A stretch of DNA of 64,000 nt from Oreohelix idahoensis (Eukaryota > Mollusca > Gastropoda > Stylommatophora > Oreohelicidae): the NCBI GenBank assembly GCA_024509875.1, contig JAMPIV010011345.1, positions 62,001-126,000 on the forward strand, given 5' to 3'. Shown here piece by piece: positions 12,672-23,463 of the stretch. Under the pieces are notes generated by a model. It had not been told where the DNA came from. It was given only the letters and a program-made list of their open reading frames with translations, and ran no database searches. Made by a program: the position numbers and the translations under genes. Within the stretch, counting starts at the first letter, position 1, and each line of letters starts with the position of its first letter.

Positions 12672-15600
12672 TCATTTTTTGACAATGGAGGTGACCTGAT
12701 TGGTGATTTTAGGATGAGTGGTATCTTCAGTTTGCTCTTCTTCCTCTGTAGACCAGTTTCTACTCAGGAAATCAGCCCCGACATTCTGTCTTCCCGGAAT
12801 ATATTCCACTTTGAAAGAATAAACGCTTAAAAGAAGCGCCCAACGCATGATCCTTGCGTTAAATTCTTTATTGGCACCCAGAAATGCTAACGGAGCGTGG
12901 TCTGTTTGCACCGTGAAAGATGTACCATAGAGAAACTCATGATGGCGTCTGATACCGTCAATCAGAGCGAGACATTCTCTTTCGACTACGCTGTAGTTCC
13001 GTTCAGCTTTATTTAATTTCCGACTGCCATAGGCAACTGGAAATAGCATGTTTGGGTCACTGTCATCGGCTTGAAGCAGTGTTGACCCGATGCCCTGACC
13101 TGACGCGTCGACTCTCAGTACAAAAGGTTTCTTGAGGTCAGGCAACCTCAAAATGGGGTATGCAGACAACTGTCCTTTCAAAGTGCTGTACGCGTGTTCG
13201 CACTTTTGATCCCATATGACCTTATCAGGACAACCTTTCTTTGTGAGGTCAGTCAGAGGTGCTGTCAGTCCGTTGAAGTTCTGGATGTACTTCTGATAGT
13301 ATGCACATAGTGATATGAAGGAACGTACGTCTTTCTTCGTTCGGGGTCTTTTTGCTGCCACTATTTTCTCCACGTTCTTCTTAATAGGCCAACTGCATCC
13401 GTGAGAAATAGTGTGCCCCAGGAAGTCTAACTGTTCAAACCCGATGAGACATTTGCTAGGTCTGGCTGTGAGACCAGTTTCCTGTAGTCTCCTGAGGAGC
13501 ATAGCAACCGTAGCAATATGTTCTTCATAGGTTTCCGATGCAATTAATATGTCATCCATGAAATTATGGATATGGGGACTTTGCAAAGGTTCTAGAAGCT
13601 TCCTCATCATCCTGGTGAACACTCCTGGTGCGTTATGCAATCCGAACGGCATCACATTAAATGTGTAATGTCCTTCACTAGTGCTGAAAGCTAACAAAGG
13701 TTTAATTTCCTCCTTGACTGGTATTTGATAATAACCTTTACTGAGGTCAATCTTGGAGAAAATCTTTGCTTTGCTGAGCTTGGTGAACAACTCAGAAACA
13801 GTTTGGAGCGGTTCGGGCTGGAATTCCGTTACAGCGTTTAGCAACCGGTAATCAATACACAGCCGAACTTCCTTATTGGGCTTCTGCAACAGCACTACAC
13901 TCGAACTGTAAGGAGATGTAGACTCACTGATAATTCCTGCCTGACGCAGCTTGTCTATTTCTCCGCGAAGTGCATCAGCTTTAGCGTACGGGATGGGGTA
14001 AACTCTGGTTCGAACAGGGGTCTCGTTTGTTAATTTCATATCAAATTCGATGAGATTTGTTCGACCAGGTACATCCGTTAAGACTGCACTGTACTGTTTT
14101 AGTAGAGCCCTGGTTTCTGTTTGTTGTTCTGGTGAGAGATTGTCGCCGAACTTGACATCTTTAAAGGATTCTGTGGGTTGCAATGGATACTCCATGCAAC
14201 CATCATCATCTTCCTCGTCTTCCGTTGCTATGGCGACAGCCAGGAGATGCTCGGAGGATGGCACCGGTCTTTCCAAATATTTCTTAAGCAGATTTATGTG
14301 GAAGACCTTCTCCTTTCCTTTGATGGAGATCTTGTAATTGGTACGTGAGATCTTTTTAAGGACGGTAAACGGCCCTTGCCATCCGATGCGAAGTTTATTG
14401 CTTCCGGTTGGAAGTAGCAACAAAACTTTCTCCCCTGGTTGTAGTTCTCTCTCTTTTGCAGCTTTGTTGTATCTTTTAGCATGTTTAGCGCGGGCTTTCT
14501 TAAGGTTGGTAGTAGCTAGATCCCATCCTAGCTTTAGCCTTTCCTTGAGCTCAGATACATACTTGCTTGCAGAGACGACTGTCTCGTCAGCCTTTTGGTC
14601 TGTCAGGGACCGAAGTAAGGCTTCTAGTGGCCCCTTAATAGGTCTGCCAAATAAAAGTGTAGCTGGCGCGAATCCCGTAGACGCTTGGGGTACCTCTCGG
14701 TAGGCGAATAAGGCAGCCGATATATATAGGTCCCAGTCTTCCGGTTTCTCCTGACCCAGCTTACGTAACATGGTGGTGAGGGTACCATTAAAACGTTCCA
14801 CGAGCCCATTTCCGGCCGGATGGTAGGGACTTGTGTGGATATGTTTGGCCCTCAAGATCTTAAAGATCTCCTCCATTAACAGGCTACGGAATTGGGATCC
14901 ATTGTCCGTCAAAACTTGTTGAGGGAATCCCAACCGTGTAAAAATTTGCACGAGGGCTTCTGCGACATGCTTGGAATCTGTGCATGTTAGCGGTATAGCT
15001 TCGGCCCACATTGTGCAAGTGTCGACTAAAGTCAGGATGAACCTGTGCTTTCTTTTGGTCCTTTCCAGGGGTCCAATGATGTCGACAGCAACCCGTTCAA
15101 ATGGAGTACCCACTATTGGCATTTGCCCCATAGGTACTGGGGGTGTCAAGTGCTTGGGTGCTACCCGTTGGCACTGGGCGCAGGATTTCACGTACCTGAT
15201 AATGTCAGAGTTCATTCCTGGCCACCAATAGTGGTTTTTTATTCGCTGAATAGTGGCGTTTTGTCCCATATGTCCGCTAAAGGGAAGAGAGTGCCCCATT
15301 TCTAAGATCTGGCTTCTGTACTGCGTCGGTACTAGGAGCTGGTTATTCCCCGTGTCCGGGTTGCCCGTTCTACGATACAATACGCCATCCTTAGAAAAGA
15401 TGTCTCCGTTGTGTCTGGGGTCCTTAGCCATGGGCAGTTTTTTAAAGCAGAGCTCCAGAGTAGGGTCCTTTTGTTGCGCCTCCTTCAGTTCATTCGGCAA
15501 CAAATTTGGCGCAGGCTCCCTCTCCTTCTTGGCTTGCCCTCTTGTGGTTACCGCTGCCACAATCGGCTCCTTTGGTCTCCCAATAAACACATATCTACAT

Positions 15601-17090
15601 CCCAGGATAACTGGGTAGATAGGATCATCCATAATGGCCGCTTTAATAACACCTCTGACAAAATCAGAGTGTATTTCTACCAGTGCGATAGGAAGCGTCC
15701 TGGGTGCATCACTCCTGAAAACTCCACTAAGTTTGACGGTTTCCTCTGTCTCCTGACCTGGTTTGACTAGGTGTCTAGCAACAATACAACTAAAGCTTAA
15801 TCCAGTGTCAAAGAGACAAGTAGTTGAGGTACCATTCAAAATTACAGTTCCTCGAGTTGAGGGTCGGTCCCCCTCAGGTTGAGAATCACTGACATTGACT
15901 CTACCTTTCGAGGCTGTATGCAAACATCCGACGCGGTTTGGACCGGTTTGTTTGCCCTGATCAGACGTTCCTGGTGTAGGGGTCTTCCCTTTTCCTTGAC
16001 CTTGGTGGCCGCGCTGCCACGTAGGCTTGGTGGGTTGATCAGAATTGTTGTTAGGGGGGTATCGGGTTTTGTAGAATTTCGATTTTTCCTGGGGAGGTCT
16101 CTGGGTATTATTTTCTCGTTGGTTATAATTCTGAGAGGAATTAGAGGAATAGGATGACTGCTCTAGATTTTGTTTACGAGATGGCTCATCTGTGGGTTTA
16201 CGTTTTGTGCTGGGAAGTTCGGCCATTGCATTGGTATAGCGTTCTGCCTTATTGAGTATGTCCTCAAGCCTGACTGCGCCCTGTTCAGCCAAAAATCTAC
16301 GGGTTTCGTTTGACAAAGTTGACTTTATCTGTTCCACAAGAACAAGTTCAAGTAGTCCCTCATATGTAAGAGGTAGGTCAGATAATTCAATGCACTTTGT
16401 CAAATAGCCCGTGAGACGTGAAGAGAACTGCGGGAATGTTTCCGTGCTCTCTTTCCGGCTGTTTCTGAACATTTGCAGAAATTTTCGGGCGGTCATCTCA
16501 AACCGCTCTAGCAAGGCCTTTTTCAGCATGTCGTAATCATGTTGGTTGGTTCCCAGCTTTGTATATACGTCATAAGCAGTACTTTTCAGTGACGTTGAGA
16601 GTTTAAGTGCCCAGCGGGAACTCTCCAACCCATACAGATTTGCGAGCCTCTCGAATTTTTCTAGATAGCTGTCAATTTTCTCATTGGGACTAGGAAAAGA
16701 CTCTAAAGCAAAAGACATCGCAGTTAATTGGGCAGACTGAGTGCTGGAGAGATCCATTGACTGCGACTGGGGCGAAGACGGCTCTCCGTTATTCGAAGTA
16801 GAGGCGCCCCGACTCTCTAAAGCCTTAAGCGCCAATTCATGCTGTCTTTCCTTGTCTCTTTCTTCGCGTTGCCTCTCCTTCTCTCTTTCCCTACGGGCGT
16901 CCATCTCTGCCTCAATTTTCTTCTGCTCCAATTGACGATCGTCCGCTTCTTTCTTCCTAACTTCTTCTCTCTGTTGGTCCGCGTCATATCTTTCAAGTTC
17001 TTTGTTGACAAACAGGTTCGCGGCTTCTCCTAATCCCGAGTCCTTCGCCTCCTGTCTCAAAATGGATCTTATCCTAATTCTCTCTGCCAT
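12672..17090 (-). CDS. Gag-Pol polyprotein, inner Gmr1-like element
   Basis: Uninterrupted 1472-codon polyprotein. The ATG at 17088-17090 begins MAERIRIRSILR. Order: a charged E/K/R-rich helix (about residues 30-95); gag core (SYLEKFERLANLYGLE, then YDMLKKALLERFE); a basic Asn/Gln-rich linker without a canonical CCHC knuckle; protease with DTG (FDTGLSFS, about 425); integrase zinc motif (GHMG, CAQCQR) and core with Asp (VAVDIIGPL), Asp (LTDNGSQF) and Glu (GLVERFNG); GPFTVLKK tail module; RT with YRLLNAVT, LSKGYYQIPV and FMDDILIA; RNase H with RVDASGQGIG, the Glu of ERECLALID and QTDHAPL. The RT is Ty3/Gypsy-type although integrase precedes it. All catalytic residues I looked for are present. 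No envelope gene follows. The protein is a close relative of the outer element and more distant from the tandem copies at 44-57 kb. Confidence 0.95.
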   Translation of the reverse strand: MAERIRIRSILRQEAKDSGLGEAANLFVNKELERYDADQQREEVRKKEADDRQLEQKKIEAEMDARREREKERQREERDKERQHELALKALESRGASTSNNGEPSSPQSQSMDLSSTQSAQLTAMSFALESFPSPNEKIDSYLEKFERLANLYGLESSRWALKLSTSLKSTAYDVYTKLGTNQHDYDMLKKALLERFEMTARKFLQMFRNSRKESTETFPQFSSRLTGYLTKCIELSDLPLTYEGLLELVLVEQIKSTLSNETRRFLAEQGAVRLEDILNKAERYTNAMAELPSTKRKPTDEPSRKQNLEQSSYSSNSSQNYNQRENNTQRPPQEKSKFYKTRYPPNNNSDQPTKPTWQRGHQGQGKGKTPTPGTSDQGKQTGPNRVGCLHTASKGRVNVSDSQPEGDRPSTRGTVILNGTSTTCLFDTGLSFSCIVARHLVKPGQETEETVKLSGVFRSDAPRTLPIALVEIHSDFVRGVIKAAIMDDPIYPVILGCRYVFIGRPKEPIVAAVTTRGQAKKEREPAPNLLPNELKEAQQKDPTLELCFKKLPMAKDPRHNGDIFSKDGVLYRRTGNPDTGNNQLLVPTQYRSQILEMGHSLPFSGHMGQNATIQRIKNHYWWPGMNSDIIRYVKSCAQCQRVAPKHLTPPVPMGQMPIVGTPFERVAVDIIGPLERTKRKHRFILTLVDTCTMWAEAIPLTCTDSKHVAEALVQIFTRLGFPQQVLTDNGSQFRSLLMEEIFKILRAKHIHTSPYHPAGNGLVERFNGTLTTMLRKLGQEKPEDWDLYISAALFAYREVPQASTGFAPATLLFGRPIKGPLEALLRSLTDQKADETVVSASKYVSELKERLKLGWDLATTNLKKARAKHAKRYNKAAKERELQPGEKVLLLLPTGSNKLRIGWQGPFTVLKKISRTNYKISIKGKEKVFHINLLKKYLERPVPSSEHLLAVAIATEDEEDDDGCMEYPLQPTESFKDVKFGDNLSPEQQTETRALLKQYSAVLTDVPGRTNLIEFDMKLTNETPVRTRVYPIPYAKADALRGEIDKLRQAGIISESTSPYSSSVVLLQKPNKEVRLCIDYRLLNAVTEFQPEPLQTVSELFTKLSKAKIFSKIDLSKGYYQIPVKEEIKPLLAFSTSEGHYTFNVMPFGLHNAPGVFTRMMRKLLEPLQSPHIHNFMDDILIASETYEEHIATVAMLLRRLQETGLTARPSKCLIGFEQLDFLGHTISHGCSWPIKKNVEKIVAAKRPRTKKDVRSFISLCAYYQKYIQNFNGLTAPLTDLTKKGCPDKVIWDQKCEHAYSTLKGQLSAYPILRLPDLKKPFVLRVDASGQGIGSTLLQADDSDPNMLFPVAYGSRKLNKAERNYSVVERECLALIDGIRRHHEFLYGTSFTVQTDHAPLAFLGANKEFNARIMRWALLLSVYSFKVEYIPGRQNVGADFLSRNWSTEEEEQTEDTTHPKITNQVTSIVKK

Positions 17091-17864
17091 ACCAAAGAAC
17101 TGGATGCTTCTAAGACTAGAGAATAGTAAGATGGAACAAGAAGGGGAAGAAACTCGGAACCGCTACGAGAAAAACCAAAGTAAAAATTTACTTGAGTTAC
17201 CTCCTACCTTAAATGTGTTAACTTATCGCTGCTATTATTGTCACTTAAGACTCTTAACGCAAGCGACTATGCCACTAAAATGGTAAGTTACACTAGAAAA
17301 GAATCTACTCTTACTAACAGTAGAGAAAAATTTATATTAAAACAATTTAAAGGAAAAAAAAAATTTTCCCTGAAATTTTAATTCTCCACTACAAAAAACT
17401 CCCCCTGAAGTCAATTATATGAGAAGAGACGATGTTAACTAGACTTTAAAAGTCAGAACAAGGCGTCTTTAGCTAAGCTCAACTCTTTTAACTTCAAAAA
17501 CCCTTTAGTGACTGTAAAACAATCACGCAATCCCAGCAAATCTTATAAAGAAAAATGTAATGTTTCTCTGCCAGAGAATAATTTAAATAACAACTATTTT
17601 TGTTTATCCGTACGCTGCTGTGGAAAGAAAACAACCTGTAAATATGCTGTGTGGACGACCCAAATACTAAAAAGCGTTGTCTAGGGGTGTAATTACTTAT
17701 TTATTTATTTCCCTAAATCACAAAGACAGATCACTCACACTCTATCTAGTTAGACCCAGACTTAGATCAGACTCAAAATATCTTTATCCCGGCTATGCGA
17801 ATGCCTCAAATGTAGCTCAAGATGCAGAACCAGCCCACAAATATGTGTGCATCAAATGTATCTC

Positions 17865-17888
17865 AAAATTATCCCGGCGAGCCAGCCA
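17865..17888 (-). promoter_or_regulatory. Primer binding site of inner element
   Basis: Five bases after the 5' LTR end, the minus strand reads TGGCTGGCTCGCCGGGAT. Its complement ends in CCA and resembles a tRNA acceptor and T-arm end. The tRNA identity was not determined. Confidence 0.55.
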
Positions 17889-17893
17889 AATAT

Positions 17894-20420
17894 TGTCGTA
17901 AATTTATTTTGAGAGAAAGAGTCTAGAAATAGTAGTCCGGTTTAGAGTGTAGAATGATGATGAAAACTCAGTGATAGAAATGTATAGATTAAATATGATG
18001 CTCCACAGAGTGCTGGAGGAGAGTAAAGACAGACTTATTTACGACAAATCGTTTCTCTCAATCTTCTCTTCCACTCTCCTGGTCAAACAATTATTTGCCA
18101 GTTTTCCAGACACACGTCTGCGCTCACACCGATTTGTTGCTTCAAACACTCAGACGACGTGGATACAGCTATATTAAACAAATAGGGAATTTTGGGCTTT
18201 TGGGTATTCCAACACAGTCCGATATAAGTTTATGATGTTTATTAACCTAAAAGATCAAATCACAAAAAAACAATATCAAGTGTTACATAAAATTATCATA
18301 AGTACAGAAAAATGCAAATATCAAGGTAGGGAGGGGGTGAAGAAGATTGGTATCGACTAAGCCCTTCCCGCTTGTATTAGACAAAGATAAACCCAGTCTC
18401 AAGATAGATAGTTATCAGGAGCATAGGTAATGTAACCCAACAGTGAATTTAATTACTCTGAAAGAGGTGTTACAATATTAGTTATGGTGGTAGACAAAAA
18501 AATACTGTTATCCCAACTGGTGTCTTCCCTTTACTAAGCAAAGAAAAAAAAGGGGGGGGGGGATGAAACAGAGTTAACAAATTATCCCACTAAAGGAACA
18601 ATGCCGGGTATACAGAAAAACGTATTACCCGGTAGGCAAGTTAACAAATGGTTTGTTGCAAAAAAATTAAATCTCCTGTCATTCATGCACACTGTGCGGA
18701 TCCACACTCATATACACCACACACTTACCGATTGCAGCATCAGACAAATCCATAGCATGATATACACAGTAATTAAACTCTTTACAGGTAAAACTGTCTA
18801 GTCCTTCTATGTCCCGCCCCAGATAATGCGAGGATTCACTGAGAGCAAATATTCCCGCTTATCGCCGGACTTGAAGTTCTAAGAGTTCTTGTGTTTTATT
18901 ATAAAGAAACGAGTCTATGGGATGGCACTGACGCAGTTCGACATAGGGGTGAAAAATGAGGTGATGGTATACTCCTTCACTGCATGATGATAGCGACTGA
19001 CCGGTAAAGTTTTTAATCCAGTGAGGAAAAACTAGGCTCAGTCACAGTCAGGTAAATCGGTAATCTCTCACATTTAGAGCCGTACATAAATTATTGCTAC
19101 TGGCACTGTTCATCTTCCAGTTTATCTCACAGATTGCAATTAAATTTGATGATAATATTTAAATGTTCTTGGGTTGGCTTTCTTTCATGTAATTATGATA
19201 GCTAGGCCGTACCGGACCACCACAAGATTTACTTTAAAAAAATGTCTCATCAAACTGTCTGGAAGTTTAAGAACCGAGTATGGAAACTCTGAAAGATTTC
19301 GTTATTGCTGGGATTGCAAAAGGTGATCAATCTAGAGAAAAAGATAGAAAACCCATAACAACATAATCATACTTTAAAATCAAATAATCTTCTAAGCGCG
19401 CGATAAATTCCCCGTTAAGCCTATTATATATATATATGCTCGCGTATTTAATTATGTATTTAATAAACACTGCGCGAGTTCTAGTGGTTAAATCACACAT
19501 CTATAAATATAGGACTTAACTAAATTTATTAATTATAAATTCCTTCGCGACTTTAAAAGTTAATTTACGCATTAAACATCTATTATCCTTTTGGAAATAG
19601 TATAGCAGGTATATCATTACATTTACAACTGGAACTATTGAGACGGTTTAATTTAATAGGTTTAAATTAACACAAAATCCAATGAAATATAATGAATGAA
19701 CTAGACCACTGATCACTTTACACAATATATATATTACCGTTTTGCACAGAAATAGAATTCACTGCAAATATAAATGAAAATCCATGGGATAATCTAGCAA
19801 GATTTCAAATATCGCTAGTGCTTCTATCAAGTTCTGGCCAGCGAATGATGAAGTGTATTTCTACGTGATCTGTATATCTACAACTGGAATGCAAGATGAG
19901 TGGGACATGAGAAACTTGACAGCTTTTGATCTCGGACGGATTTTGGGGATCTGACCGCCAGACCACAAAGAGAAGCCGCCCCTGGCCTCTCGTATCTTCG
20001 CTCGCTGCTTGCGTCAGCTTTCCCCATTCGCTCTGGCTGCGATCGGTTCCGTGCTAAACACCGAGATGCGAAATCGTTTCAGGGACCACTACTGTCTTTG
20101 ATAGCATGCCGCCCGTCCTTCCTGAGATCTCCACCAGTGTCTTTCTTCTAATCGCTCTGGTCCATCTTGCGAGCGGTTGAGTGTTCGCGCGGAGATGATA
20201 AATACCTGCGAGAACACTAGCTTCTCTGCTCGGGGATCGTCTCAGTGTCTTTGATCTCGTGCCGCATACTAAATGAGTCCCAGTGGCATCAGTTCGCTCT
20301 GGCGAAACGAAAAGTTACAACAAATGTTCAGGGGTTCTAATGTTATGAAAAGCTAAAAGTCCCTTTAAATCATCCATCATATCACGGAAAATTCACTTGT
20401 CGAACTAGACGTACGTCACA
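17894..20420 (-). repeat. Inner element 5' LTR (right copy)
   Basis: 2527-bp LTR equal in length to 10106-12632. It would carry the promoter for the gag-pol gene at 12672-17090, with a leader of about 800 bases between them. No TATA box is assigned with confidence. Confidence 0.94.
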
Positions 20421-21145
20421 GCTGTTCCCCGAAGACCTTGAGACAACTTGACACCCCATCTTTCTCTTTCTAACCCATAAGTAATGGCTAATACTTCATA
20501 TCTGCTCACATATGACTCAATGTCATCATCCTTTTCTACAATATAGTCTAGATGGAACCCCATGGCTGAGTTGGAGGCCCCCTGACTAGCAGTAGCATCA
20601 GAGGTAGAGGGGCTGTGACCATTGTCCAGAGCAAGGCCTTACAACTCTAACTCCCTTAGTCGCAACTCATGCTCCCTCTGTGATCTTTTATCTTCTGCTT
20701 CCCTCTCGGCAGTCAATCTCTTTTCTTCTGCTTCCCTTTCGGCAGTCAATCTCTTTTCTTCTGCTTCCCTTTGCAGTCGTTTTTCTTCTGCTTCCCTTTG
20801 CATTCGTTTTTCTTCTGCTTCCCTTTGCAGTCGTTTTTCTTCTTTTTCTGCCTCCAATTTTCTCTCCTCAAATTGGAGCCTCTTGATCTCAGCCTCTAAG
20901 GCCCTGCCCTCCTTGTCAGCCTCAATTTGTAACCTTTTAATTTCAGCCTCTCTATCTAACTCTAATTTCTTAATCTCCCTAGCCTCTTCTACCTGCAATT
21001 TCCTTTCCTCAGCTAACCTATGTTCTTCCCTAGCAATAAATTTATCACATTCTGAGGTGACATAGTCAATCAAGACTTAACCCTCCATATTCATTTCCCT
21101 GGCAGTCTGCACAGCCGCAGAGCGAAACTTGGCCAAATCTGCCAT
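20421..21145 (-). pseudogene. Outer element gag N-terminus
   Basis: Start of the outer gag-pol, separated from 6270-10105 by the inner element. An ATG at 21143-21145 opens MADLAKFRSAAVQTARE. An in-frame TAA follows at 21077-21079. Then comes a long E/K/R-rich helix with repeated EEKRLQREA-type units (about 20650-21050), and a second in-frame TAA at 20639-20641. The gag core then resumes with YGLERERWGVKLSQGL up to the 20421 junction, where it matches the gag core of the inner element. The charged region is probably a stable single helix or coiled coil; its role in Gag is inferred. Two stop codons make the copy defective. Confidence 0.88.
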
Positions 21146-21331
21146 CTGATAAATACAAAATGTTCTAACTAAATTTCTAAAATAAATGCAAATTTACTTA
21201 ATTAATTCCAGGTTCTGACACTTCATTAAATTCCCAAATCTTGGGCAATAGTAATTATGGGGATTCCCTGGGAAAATAGAATGTTGTTAATGCTAGAACC
21301 CAGACCCCAATGTATGTAGTACTAGGAGAAA

Positions 21332-21355
21332 TTCAATTCCCGGACAAGCCTACCA
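21332..21355 (-). promoter_or_regulatory. Primer binding site of outer element
   Basis: Starts five bases inside the 5' LTR end. The minus strand reads TGGTAGGCTTGTCCGGGAAT. Its complement looks like a tRNA 3' end with a TTCAATTCC T-loop and terminal CCA, so priming by a full tRNA 3' end is likely. The tRNA species was not identified. Confidence 0.6.
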
Positions 21356-21360
21356 ATATA

Positions 21361-23251
21361 TGTAGCAAGTTTAATTTGCTGGGGAGGTTATGATGTTATA
21401 CCTAAAAGGAAAGAAATCGGTGTCTGTGTTAACCGTGTGAGGTCAAGCACATGTAGGCCCCTGACTCTAATAGATGATGATGAAGTATTTGCAGGGAACC
21501 TAACGCTACCTCCCTAGATCTCACACGGTCACTATTTTGGCTCTAGTGTCTGGTGTATGATGTACCTAATGTCTAGGGGAGAAATGGAAATGATGGTACA
21601 TTAACACAAAACACTTTAACTCACTATAAGGAATTGACTAAAACAGTGGTTAAGGTTTTTCTTTAAAATTCGATATTTTCTTTTTACAATTTAATCTGCC
21701 TGTCCAGCCATCTCTTTTGGACAGGTCTTTGAAAATGAGGAAAAGATAGTTTACATAAAAGGATTAACTAAAATGTGTGGACTCTTTGTCCAATAAGTAT
21801 AAAGTCACTCTATCTCTCCTGTTGGTGTATTCACAGATTACAACTTTATTATCTAATAGTGTTTGTCACTTGTTAGGAGGGGCTGTAGTTTCATCACGCC
21901 CCATAACATCCTGGGTATGATTGAAAATACCAAAGTTTATTGTAACTGAAGTGTCAGATATACCCAGATGCTAACACATCACCTGGGATTCTTTGTAGAA
22001 GAATAATTCAGTATGTAGTTGCAGAAAATATAGATATCTCAGCACACACAAGCTCCTCCAGCTATATGCTGACAGCATAAACGTTTTACCGGAGACTTGT
22101 TGGCGTTACACTCACTCATCAGGTTTCCTGTTACCGGCTGGTAACAGGAAATAAAACCTCACAATTTCAAGAAATAGTAACAAATAACGCTGACTTGCAA
22201 AGAATGGCCTCAGTTTTCCTCTGCACTGCCCAGACTGCGAATTAATTCTTTATTTTATAAATTAACACAGCTGATCTCAGCGTATTTGATAGAAAAAGTT
22301 TTTGTCAACTGGCGATGAGCATTGAAAGCTTTTTGCTAATATCTATTAGTACTGGCCAATGGAAAACTTGCGACTACCAGAATTCAAATGTAGTTTTTGA
22401 AAAAAAAAAAAAATTCCAAACAAACTCTGTGTCTGGTAGTCGATTGGTCAGTCTGCGTTAGTTATGCCAATTCAAAAAGATGTTTAGTTTTGGTTAACAT
22501 TTACCTACCGCTCCCCTTCCCTCGTTTTACCCAATCGGATTTGAATTTACTCCAATGCCTCTTTCTAAGCTGGCGTCCCCACTAACGTTATGAAAAAAAC
22601 AAGCAGGAACCACAGTCTGTCCGTCTTAGTGTTACTAGACATATAGTATTTTCTCAATAACTTGGCTAATAATTGGACTATCATATTTTTTAAAACACAT
22701 TTTTGCTAAGGGACTCTAAGCTATACTACCATATGATTTTTATGGTCAGATTCATTATGGTTTAGATTTTCAATTTTGTCACTGTCAATCGTCAAATAAA
22801 AATTTTACACAAGTCAGCCATCTTCCCCCTCTCATCTCAAGCGAAGCGGGGTTTTGCGCGGCGGGTGTTAGAATTGGCGTTAATTATTACTGTTGTCTCG
22901 TGTTACACTACCAAAAAATGTAAGGATTACTACTATTAGAGGCGTTAAAGTTATAGTATTACGTTAATTCAGACAGTAATTTGGCAGCACCTTTCTGGCA
23001 GATCGTTAATTATAAGTCTTGCCGCAGTCTCTATCAGATCGGGCAAAATGTTAAAAATGTTTATAGTACGTCACAAGGAAAGCGAGTAGGTTTATACGGC
23101 GGGATCGTTTCTAAGCATCAACATGGCATAAACTTCAGCGCGATGCTGGCGTGTGAGATGCTTATAGTCAGACACAATCGGGCGGGGTTATTTATTATCA
23201 TAGGACTAAAATCTTACTGAAATGAGCGATTATCTCGCAGATTTTACTACA
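21361..23251 (-). repeat. Outer element 5' LTR (right copy)
   Basis: 1891-bp LTR paired with 4190-6198. It lacks about 117 bp present at 5669-5785 of the other copy and shows roughly fifteen to twenty scattered substitutions by eye, more than the inner LTR pair. That agrees with its being the older insertion. Confidence 0.92.
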
Positions 23252-23463
23252 TATGGAAAAGATACTCTCAATGACAATGGAACGCTACTCCTTAGATTCT
23301 GTAGTGAGCAGAATCTGATCATTACAAACACAAAGTTCCCCCATAAGAGCATACATGCATATACTAGATGTGTACCAACAAGGAATGAGAAGTCAGTGAT
23401 CGATTATGCCATAGTTAGGAGGATGTTTTCATTCCATATTTGGGAGACATGGCCTTTGCAGTA
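23252..23463 (+). pseudogene. LINE endonuclease, second part
   Basis: Continues the endonuclease interrupted at 4189. YGKDTLNDNGTLLLRFC is followed by LIITNTKF and SVIDYAIV; the last motif carries the conserved Asp of APE-type LINE endonucleases. TATGG at its start is the TSD of the outer LTR element. Homology fades after about 23430, where the LINE seems truncated or rearranged. Confidence 0.8.

Larger units (their letters stand above)
10106..20420 (-). mobile_element. Inner Gmr1-like LTR retrotransposon (young)
   Basis: 10315-bp LTR retrotransposon on the minus strand with two 2527-bp LTRs, a PBS, a PPT and one intact gag-pol gene. TSD GCTGT at 10101-10105 and 20421-20425 lies inside the gag of the outer element. 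By eye the LTRs differ at only about ten positions, mostly homopolymer changes and single substitutions, so the insertion is recent. Every part needed for autonomous movement of this class appears present, though expression cannot be judged. Confidence 0.95.
4190..23251 (-). mobile_element. Outer Gmr1-like LTR retrotransposon (decayed)
   Basis: Complete LTR retrotransposon on the minus strand. The LTRs start TGTAG and end TACA. The 5-bp TSD TATGG lies at 4185-4189 and 23252-23256, exactly interrupting a LINE endonuclease. Its own gag is interrupted by the inner element 10106-20420. Internal order on the minus strand is gag, protease, integrase, RT, RNase H, so integrase comes before RT. The gene carries at least two nonsense codons and three frameshifts. 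Its LTRs differ more than those of the inner element, as expected for the older, nested-into insertion. Confidence 0.93.
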
